This document shows, piece by piece, positions 56,690 through 64,000 of a stretch of 64,000 nucleotides of DNA. Origin of the DNA: Lineolata rhizophorae (taxonomy: Eukaryota; Ascomycota; Dothideomycetes; Lineolatales; Lineolataceae); NCBI GenBank assembly GCA_010093515.1, contig MU001695.1:336157-400156 (forward strand), in the 5' to 3' direction. The stretch's first letter is position 1. Each line of letters starts with the position of its first letter. Both the position numbers and the translations under genes were made by a program. The notes beneath the pieces were generated by a model. It had not been told where the DNA came from. It did not search any database and saw nothing but the letters and a program-made list of their open reading frames with translations.

Positions 56690-59004
56690 ATGCCGAACAG
56701 GGTATTCGTTGGCGTAGATATCGGTCTCACTTATACAGGTACGTTTCTCATGGCCTAAAGGGCCATTCAGCTCTGGAATTGGGAGGTCCCAAGTCCCTAA
56801 TTAAATTTGTAAACCTGGCGTAGGAGTCTCCTATTCAACCTTAGACCAGGATGCCGGTCCAAATCCGCAAGCTCCGGCGACCATTACACAATGGCCGGGC
56901 CTAGATGGCTTCTCCAAAAAGGTACCGACTCGGGTGTGTTACAGGGCAGGGAGGTATGGAATACGGTCGTGGGGGTTCGAGTGTCCCTCGACATTCACAG
57001 AGGCCCAAAAACAATATTGTGTGTACGATTGCTTCAAGCTGTGGCTCGAGAAGTCACAGCTCGATATAGCCAACGAAAGGTTGAGCTCTCAAGGCGAAGA
57101 AGAAATCACACTACGGGATGTAGAAATGTGGTTTGAGGACTTTCTGGTGGCTCTTTACGAGCACGCCAAAGCTCACATTTTTAAAGCGCTTAAGCTTGTC
57201 GACTGGGACTCATGCGAGGTCGAGTTCGTGTTCGGTATACCAGTTACATGGCGAGGCAAGGACGTCGTCAAAACCTTCAGGTGTCTCGTTGAGAGCACAG
57301 GCTTCGGCAAATCCCCGAACCACAATGTTGAAATCGACCTTGATGAAGCAGAAGCCGCGGCAGTGTACGCGGCATTCGACCCAAAGTTCAACGCGAAGGC
57401 GTTAGTTAACGAGAACCTGCCTGTTGAACTGAAAAGCGGCAGCATATTACTTGTCTGCGACGCTGGAGATTGTGCGACAGTAAGTGCCCTGGGCCGCTGT
57501 AAATCATGCAAATAAATTCAACACTCATCCGCCATAGGACATATCCATTCTCGAGGTCAGCAGCGATGAGCGGTCGCCTTCCCTCTCACTGATACCTAAG
57601 GCAGTGTCTAGTGGTACGTATATTGCAGCGCACATTGTGAATCGAGCTGACGGGTTGAACGATAAGGCAAGTCAATTGGGTCGGCACTTATCGCTCAGGA
57701 GTTTGAACGGCTACTTGAAAAGAGGCTTCAACGCATTCGAGATAAGCACCCGGATATGTTTTTGCCCAAGAGTAGCGCTCGAACTATCCTTAGGACCCAA
57801 TTTGAAAAGATCAAAACCGGGGTAGGAAAGGAGGACTTTGATTCTGTGTTTTCCCTCCCGAAACTTGCACTCCAGTGCGATCACCTGCCGAAGGATTTTA
57901 ACTGCGCTGAGGTGGAAGTGGAACGGGGAAGACTTAAAATCAATATTAAGTAAGTGAAGAGGAGTAGTCCAACAATGCATTTCTAACTATAATTAGGGAT
58001 CACGTCCTACCACTATTTAATGCACAGGCCAACCATGTTGTTGCCTTCATCGACGAACAGTTCAAACAACTACAAAAAAATATGCCAGACGCAAAAGTCG
58101 TAAGTAAACTCCTACGCTTTGTCTTTTTACTTTTTTTTCTCCCCACTTCTTTTTCACTAAAATAAACAGCTTTCTGATGGTTTTAGTCACACCTCGTTAT
58201 ATCGGGAGACCTTGGGTCTTCCGAATACGTCCAAATGAAGATCTTAGAACGCTACGGAGGAAGCAAAGGGTTCAACATACTTCTACCGAACGAGCCGTGA
58301 GTCCGAGCCTATTGAATGACCTATACTCACATGTGGTCCTCTCATTAATTTTATACCAGCCAGCTGGCTGTATGCCAAGGCCTGGTAATTGACAAAATTC
58401 ACCGAGTTAAGCACGCGCAGGCTATTCTAGCTGCCCGTCGGAGTCAATTTTCTCACGGCGTTCGGCTTGATGAGCGGTGTCACCAGTGCGAGAGGGTTTG
58501 GCGCGGTGAACCTCGCGTAGCCCTCCACTATGAAATGAATCCGTACGACGGGAAAGGTAAAGGTATGCAACGGGAAGAATCGACTAGTTAGTTTTACAAA
58601 ATGAGAAAATCGCCCGATTCGAATCATCCTGTATCACAGGGACATATCAACGCCGTTTCAACGGAGATGCCACGGCGATAGAATGGACAGACCACACCTG
58701 TTTGGTGACACCTCCTGAACCTCATCGGCTGCCGTTTCACATCAATGCCGGTGATGCAAAAGAGGATTTTCGGATGCAGTCAAGATTGAATATCGGTGAG
58801 CTTTTCCTGTCAAACGGCGGAGCCAACGAATGGGTGAAAAAAGGAAGACGAACAGATTTCTTGGTGAAGTCGAATGAATACTTGGAAGTAAAATATGAGG
58901 TGCGAGCTTTCGTGGAGGATGCAGGTCTGCATTTCAAAGTCATGGTCGATGGGAAGCTCGTCGGTGAGAAGGCTGTTCCCGTTCTTTTCAACGAAACGGA
59001 TTGA
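56690..59004 (+). CDS. HSPA12-like Hsp70 family ATPase
   Basis: Eight exons: 56690-56738, 56824-57479, 57538-57613, 57667-57949, 57997-58099, 58187-58296, 58360-58556 and 58640-59004; 612 residues. The actin-like ATPase fold is shown by the first phosphate loop VGVDIGLTYTGVSYS, the second phosphate region LLVCDAGDCATV, the GKSIGSALIAQEFERLL helix, and the adenosine-contact motif HLVISGDLGSSEYV with PNEPQLAVCQGLV after it. It lacks the normal Hsp70 peptide-binding domain and EEVD tail and ends in a beta-rich region (YLEVKYEVRAFVEDAG, HFKVMVDGKLVG). This is the layout of the expanded fungal HSPA12-like family. Chaperone or signalling function is not established. The first exon is 49 bp and several introns are 47-87 bp; all keep frame. 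Confidence 0.9.
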
Positions 59005-59836
59005 GAGGCGAATTGAACGAGACGCAAGGGGACAAGACGTTTCTAGCCAGAGTCCCTTTGCGTTCCTAGCCCTTGCAATGCGGAAAGAAGTGTGTAGAAA
59101 TTGTGAACAAGGTCAATTCGCCAATCGCATGAAAGTGACAAATTCTTATCTAAGCTGGCATTCCAAGTTCTGCAATTGGATAGAACGTTGCGAGGACGAA
59201 AATAAAATCGGAGTAATAAGACCAAAGAGATGGAAAGAGGAAAAAGGGAAATATCTTATAGCCCTAGGTAGGCTCACAAAAAGACTCTCGATACCGCCAA
59301 ATTCTATTATTATTTGCTTTGGCACGCTAGGCGCGTTCCCAGAAGGCGCGTGGCTAGATAGCAACCCGCAGTAGGTTATTTAGCGCCGAGCAGAGAGCAT
59401 ACCGGACTGCGCGAGCCGCCGCCTGTATAGTCGGATATGGGGTCATGCTCCAATTCTTTGGCGCAGACCGGCGCCATCCCGTGTGCAGATCTTGGATGGC
59501 TTTTATTCGTTGGGTCGGCTTCTAGTGGTGGGGAGACTTGAGGCTCTGGCCGCGACTTTTGAGCCAACCGACGCGAGACACGAACCAGTCGCAGATACGT
59601 GGCGGTGCCAAGTTGCCATCCCTTCGTTACTCATTTCCACGCTTCGCATGAACGTTGAAATTTCAGACCATGCCCCTCCTACTAGAAACGTGAATTGGCG
59701 TCCGGTATAGTTTCGACCTCTGGAGCGGTCTACCCCGGACAGATTATGATGAAACTGACGACAACCCTTGAATGGGCAAATAGAACCCGACAATCGAAAT
59801 TGTCAAGCGTCGTCCTAAGTGAACACGAAGATCACT
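59005..59836. other. Intergenic, no gene seen
   Basis: Lies between the Hsp70-like gene and the C2H2 gene, both on plus. Short frames such as 58895-59374 overlap the previous gene's end or lack features. Confidence 0.55.
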
Positions 59837-62482
59837 ATGATCACTTCACCTATAGGGCCCCCGAGTCCTTCCAAAGACCGCATTAGAGAATTACGGGAGC
59901 AGCCATCTTTCCTCTATGACAGAGAGCAACTTCGCTTGCTTCGAAAGGAGTGCCCGCACATCTGTTCCGAGAGAGGGTTACAGTACGTTGGGTCCCCGAA
60001 AGCTGCAGTCGAAGGACGATTGGCGGGTCAGAATTCATTGAAGATGCAACCTTCATTCCTATACGATAAAGAGGCTAGGGAGTTGCGACGGTTCATTCTA
60101 GAAGAATGCCCCTATGTGTCGCATGCGCTCAAGCCAGATCGCAATGGAACTTCGGATTCGGTGCGTTCCAGGCTTATAGGTATTCAAGATATTTCCAAAC
60201 TCACGTCTTTGACCATTTTTGAAATATAGTCACCCAAAGTTTCGGGAGCCAGAACGGAATCGGGTAAAACGAAGTGCACCAATTTCCAAATGAGCTTAGG
60301 GCAACAACTGCACCCAAGGAAGGTGGATAGCATTACGCAGGTAAGTTGGAGGTGTCTGAGCTTTTCGCAGATAGCTTTTCTGACCAAAAAGGAGCACTTT
60401 GCCAACGCAACACTCGGCGATACCGCACCGGGGTCCCCTCGGGACTTTAGTTCGGCATTGAGGAGCTTTACTACGCACGAGCGTCGCGCGTTGCTAGGAG
60501 AGAGGAGAGACTCTCAGTCAGCAACTAATGAACAGGAAACTCCCGGCAGAAGCTTCGTGTCACAAGAACAACACGGCGACTCGCAGAATCTCGACAATAG
60601 CCCGGAAAACCCACGAGATGGGGATGTTTTCGGAGGAAAGCCTCGGCCCTCCCACTCGGATAGCCTGCACAATTGCAGGGAAGATTCATACGGAAGCCCC
60701 GACCGACTTTCGTGCGATAATATCAGACCTGACCAGGAGCAATGTTCCGTTCAAGTAGCTCGTGAGTCTAGGTGGTCTAGGATTGGGTTGAAGGCTTTGA
60801 GAAACCGGCTCCGATCACGCCATCGAAACTCGGAACGACGAAGGAGAGGAAGCGTCGCGATGTCCCACGGTTCTTATGATATTCGTATTCCTCAGACTTG
60901 TTCTGCTTCAGCGCAAAGCGAAGAGCATAGCACCAATCTAGACGAAGTGGAAACAACCGAGGCACCACGCTTACCACTGCTTCGGGTCAGTGAGAAGCCA
61001 TTTATGGAATCTTCCGCCGCCTTGTCTAATCCAGCCAAGAATGCGCCGTCCGTGGAACCGGTGAGAGCCTCGGACCGCGACCAAAGGGCCAACTTGCAAA
61101 ATGAAAGGCCACCATCCTTGCAGCAGGAGCCACCCGAACCCATTGCAACCCCAAGGCCGTTGACACCGCCAAAAACTCCGAGAAGAGACTCTATCCCACG
61201 GCGGAGCACCACGAGGGAGCCGTCTGTCCGGTACCAAGAGTCGCACGGAAGACGGAGCGTGTCCTCAATGGCGAGCCGAAAATCATCTGCACGGCCCAGA
61301 TTGGACTGCCACGTTATCCAAAGCCGTATACCGAGACCATTCCAGTGCACATTATGTTTAACGCAATGCCGGGGCGCTCAAGAGTGGACTGAGCATGAGG
61401 CCACTCATATCCAGCAGAATGGATGGACATGCATGCTCGGCGAAATACTGGTGGACTTCGGCAACGGCGAGGCGTTGTGCGCCTTTTGCGGTGCGGTTGA
61501 CTCACGTCACGAGGTTTGGCACCACGGACTAAACGAGTGCGGCCACCTGCGAATCGAGGATCGTACGTTCCCCACTAAAGAGGACTTAAAAAAGCATCTT
61601 AGCCATTTCCACAACCACCATGACGATCTAACCAAAGAAATGGAATCCTGGGAGTGGCCGAAAGTAATGGACACTTGGTACTGGAAGTGCGGATTCTGCA
61701 ACCTTGTCCTACAATCTTGGTCTGAGCGGCGAGAGCACATTGCAGGGCATTTCGCCAAGGGGAAAAGGATGACAGATTGGTCCCCGACGACGTCGCCTTA
61801 TCCACTCAGAAGGCGGACCATGACGCCAGTCGAAGGCTTTCCAGGCTGGAATGGTGGAATGCTTCTGGATATCCAGGAGCCGCAATTGAGTGATTATATC
61901 AACGGGTAACGCCTAACCACCCGGCGGATTTCTCCGCAACAAAGTCAGCAATAATGATAACTAATTTTCAATTTTAGGGTTGGCCGGGACGGAAAGGGAG
62001 TTGAATGCAAAATTTGCAAGATAGGCTTCAACGACAAAAATGAACGCGGAAAACACATCGAGCTCTGGCACCAACGGCCGCGAAGTTGGACCTGCCCGGA
62101 CCTTCACGACCTGTCGATCTTCTTTGGCCCCCTCGACAGCGCTTCCGACGTTTGCCTCTCTTGCGACGAGATATTTAAAAGCAATCCGCCTACACAAGAT
62201 GTGCGAATAGCACACCTAGCAGAAGCCCACGGGTTTGGTGGCTGTGGCCATGGGAAGAAGTTTCTCAGCAGTGGCGATTTTGCTCTGCACTTAGCTAGCC
62301 GCCACCGTGTTGGGATAGATCATATGAAAGAATGGATTGATCTTTGCGGCGACGAAGAACTACCTCCCGTAAGAATCGAGAGGCCACCCCGTACAGGTGT
62401 GCTGGTGTGGCTACAGGACAATGATGAGGACGAAGGAACGACCTCAGACTCCGAAAAGGATGAACCTAGAAGCCGCTCCTAA
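59837..62482 (+). CDS. C2H2 zinc-finger protein with duplicated N-terminal motif
   Basis: Exons 59837-60160, 60230-60340, 60392-61905 and 61978-62482; 817 residues. Intron 60341-60391 is 51 bp and could be retained in frame. The N-terminus holds a duplicated unit, PSFLYDREQLRLLRKECPHI and PSFLYDKEARELRRFILEEC. Residues of about 150-450 are Ser/Arg/Pro-rich and disordered. Zinc-binding clusters begin near 462: CTLCLTQC with HEATH, CAFCGAVDSRHEVWHHGLNECGH, HLSHFHNHH, CGFCNLVLQSW with HIAGHF, then in the last exon CKICKIGF with HIELWH and further Cys/His pairs. The cluster spacing resembles the gene at 8821 and other fungal C2H2 regulators. A DNA-binding role is inferred. It ends in an acidic tail (DNDEDEGTTSDSEKDE). 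Confidence 0.8.
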
Positions 62483-63044
62483 TTTCGAACAAAGGCTTTG
62501 ATGACTCGAGAAATATAGCATCCTCTCTGGCATTCTGTTAGTTATTGAGCCCTTTCATTCTTATGACGTATCCAATGTACCATGCTAATTGGGCCGGTAA
62601 GGAAGCCACACTCAAAGATTGAAGGAATACAGTAGGGAATCCACCTAGCCCCACAAAGTTCGGGGCGAAAAGGAACTGGGACATGCTAGCGACCGTTGTC
62701 TGCAGCAATGTCTAAACGAAACTTCGCGATATGTTAGCAAGTGGTAAATAGAAGCGCGTTTCAAGTTGAGCGCATCGCACGCGGTGAAGCTGGTTTCGCC
62801 CCGTTGAATGTTCCGATTAAGTGTTCGAGATTAAATCAATCACAACAAGCCATCGTTGAGGCCGGCCATGTCAGAGAATCCCGCTTGTCAATCTTGGACT
62901 ACAGCACTGGGGGAGCACACTGATCCGTGCCGCCCAAATCATCAACGTGCTCTCGTCCGAGGCCTAGCATCCTCACGGCGACGTCACCTACATCCGGGAG
63001 TTCAGGAGCGCCAAATTGTTTTTGGTAGAATTTCGCATGGTTGA
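62483..63044. other. Convergent 3' intergenic region
   Basis: 560 bp between the C2H2 gene (+) and the URI-like gene (-). No coding frame with features. Confidence 0.6.
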
Positions 63045-64000
63045 CTATACCTGGTTAAATTTCATCCGTGCTGCCCTAAACCGGCTCACTTTCTTGATCT
63101 TTCCATTTTTCTCTTCGTATAGCGGGTCCACAATGTCCTCGGGGCTCGGATCGAAACCGCCTTGTTTCTGGATCATCCGGTTACGTGCCGTGTGGTAGGC
63201 GGTGAAAATCTCACGTTGGTGAAGCGCGTGGTCTAGACTGCTGTCCTCCGGTGGAGCCAACGGACCCGACATGGGTTTTTCGACGACGGGGCCTAGCAAT
63301 GTTCGGCCTATAAACTGATTGCATGAATTTGCGTCTGCCTTGCCGATCTCAGGGTTCTTCGCTAGTCCTTCATATGCGGCGTTCTTATCATTTGGCGAGG
63401 CTTGAGGCGCTCGTGCTGTTGCCGAATTTCGAGCAGTTTTGAAGCGGGATGAATGCCTCGAGCTTGTCGTAGACTCCTGCTTCACCTCGTTTCGCTCGAC
63501 AACTACGTTCGACATGGCTGGAACTCGGGGTTCCTTCGCGCGTGGCGGGCGAGTTTCGACCTTCTTCGCCGGCTTCGATTCTGGGAGGATGTCTAGTTCA
63601 TCCGCAAACCGCACTCCCTTCTTCCCCTCCTTAGGTATACGCTCGGCTACGTTGAAATTAGCCGGCTCCTCTCCGCTTAGTCTAACTCCATTGATAGCTT
63701 CGATATCCTCATCCGGTTTGACAACCAGCCGCCGAGCATCGTTTTCAACTCCATTTGGAGCACGGGCGTTGGTTACGAGCCCAGGCCCGACATTCTCTAT
63801 CATGTGGGCATTTAGTTTCTTCTCCAACGCCATCATTCGTTCCCGATAGTCATCCGAGATGCCGCCCCGCAAACTACGCCCCCAGTCATCCTCCTCCGAC
63901 AAGTCATCGTCGTCCGCGTCCTCCAAGTCTTCATCCGCCTCTTCGTCGTCATAATCACTATCATCATTGTGCGCTTCTTCGAGGTCGAGTTCTGCAACGA
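63045..64000 (-). CDS. URI/Bud27-like prefoldin protein, 5' partial
   Basis: The frame runs open from the window edge (64000) to a stop at 63045, giving about 317 C-terminal residues. It starts in an acidic stretch (HNDDSDYDDEEADEDLEDAD), then DDWGRSLRGGISDDYRERM, a conserved KKGVRFADELDILPES motif, PAMSNVVVERNEV, IGRTLLGPVVEKP, and a C-terminal KKVSRFRAARMKFNQ. The acidic part, the R(F)xDE motif and the VVEKP and SRFKAAR-type elements match the C-terminal region of fungal Bud27/URI proteins (DUF3835-like). URI assembles RNA polymerase subunits with prefoldin-like partners. The diagnostic N-terminal prefoldin coiled coil lies outside the window, so the name is provisional. No intron is seen in this part. 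Confidence 0.65.
   Translation of the reverse strand, partial: VAELDLEEAHNDDSDYDDEEADEDLEDADDDDLSEEDDWGRSLRGGISDDYRERMMALEKKLNAHMIENVGPGLVTNARAPNGVENDARRLVVKPDEDIEAINGVRLSGEEPANFNVAERIPKEGKKGVRFADELDILPESKPAKKVETRPPRAKEPRVPAMSNVVVERNEVKQESTTSSRHSSRFKTARNSATARAPQASPNDKNAAYEGLAKNPEIGKADANSCNQFIGRTLLGPVVEKPMSGPLAPPEDSSLDHALHQREIFTAYHTARNRMIQKQGGFDPSPEDIVDPLYEEKNGKIKKVSRFRAARMKFNQV

Overview
The window is a gene-dense stretch of nuclear DNA from a filamentous ascomycete (Pezizomycotina, probably Sordariomycetes). Most genes carry several GT-AG introns of about 47-145 bp with CTAAC- or CTGAC-like branch points. The families are typical of this group: a Zn2Cys6 regulator, HET-like membrane protein, fungal C2H2 proteins, an HSPA12-like Hsp70, Dug2 and a Ppc89/Cep57-like spindle pole protein. 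Many genes have GC-rich coding sequence and CT-rich leaders. No tRNA, rRNA, CRISPR array or intact transposon was recognised. All identifications come from reading translations and motifs by eye; exon ends were chosen by splice consensus and reading-frame continuity.

Layout. 1-2888 (-): Dug2-type WD40/M20 glutathione-degrading peptidase, 3' end cut by the window edge. 2889-6082: long GC-rich non-coding stretch. 6083-7610 (+): conserved ascomycete protein with a glycine-rich hydrophobic segment. 8821-10846 (+): C2H2 zinc-finger protein. 11188-14404 (-): nine-exon HET-like membrane protein. 16064-17753 (+): CorA-like transporter. 18057-19524 (-) and 20256-21787 (+): a head-to-head pair, alpha/beta hydrolase and flavin monooxygenase; the monooxygenase has an in-frame TGA where a Trp is expected. 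23159-25391 (+): glycosylated multi-pass membrane protein. 26339-29332: gene-poor tract with an unrecognised relic, a decayed PD-(D/E)XK nuclease-like gene and AT-rich sequence.

29333-31348 (-) and 31626-33207 (+): an AT-hook/SANT-like protein and a PP2A activator (PTPA) share a 277 bp divergent promoter; the PTPA gene uses a GC-AG intron. 34093-34980 (+): Ala/Pro/Lys/Glu-rich protein with a 15 bp tandem repeat. 36023-38580 (+): ABC-F ATPase. 39514-41754 (+): polyglutamine nuclear-type protein. 43239-46814 (-): Ppc89/Cep57-like spindle pole body scaffold.

48682-50581 (+) amidase, 50908-53405 (+) Zn2Cys6 regulator and 53771-55600 (-) an intronless GMC oxidoreductase with an unusual N-terminal domain form a possible small accessory metabolic group. 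56690-59004 (+) is an HSPA12-like Hsp70, 59837-62482 (+) a second C2H2 protein, and 63045-64000 (-) the C-terminal part of a URI/Bud27-like prefoldin protein.

Housekeeping genes (Dug2, PTPA, ABC-F, Ppc89-like, URI-like) are interspersed with accessory ones. The most unusual spots are the monooxygenase stop codon, the GMC fusion, the decayed tract at 26-29 kb and the hydrolase/monooxygenase pair. I saw no clear case for a wholly new multi-gene system.
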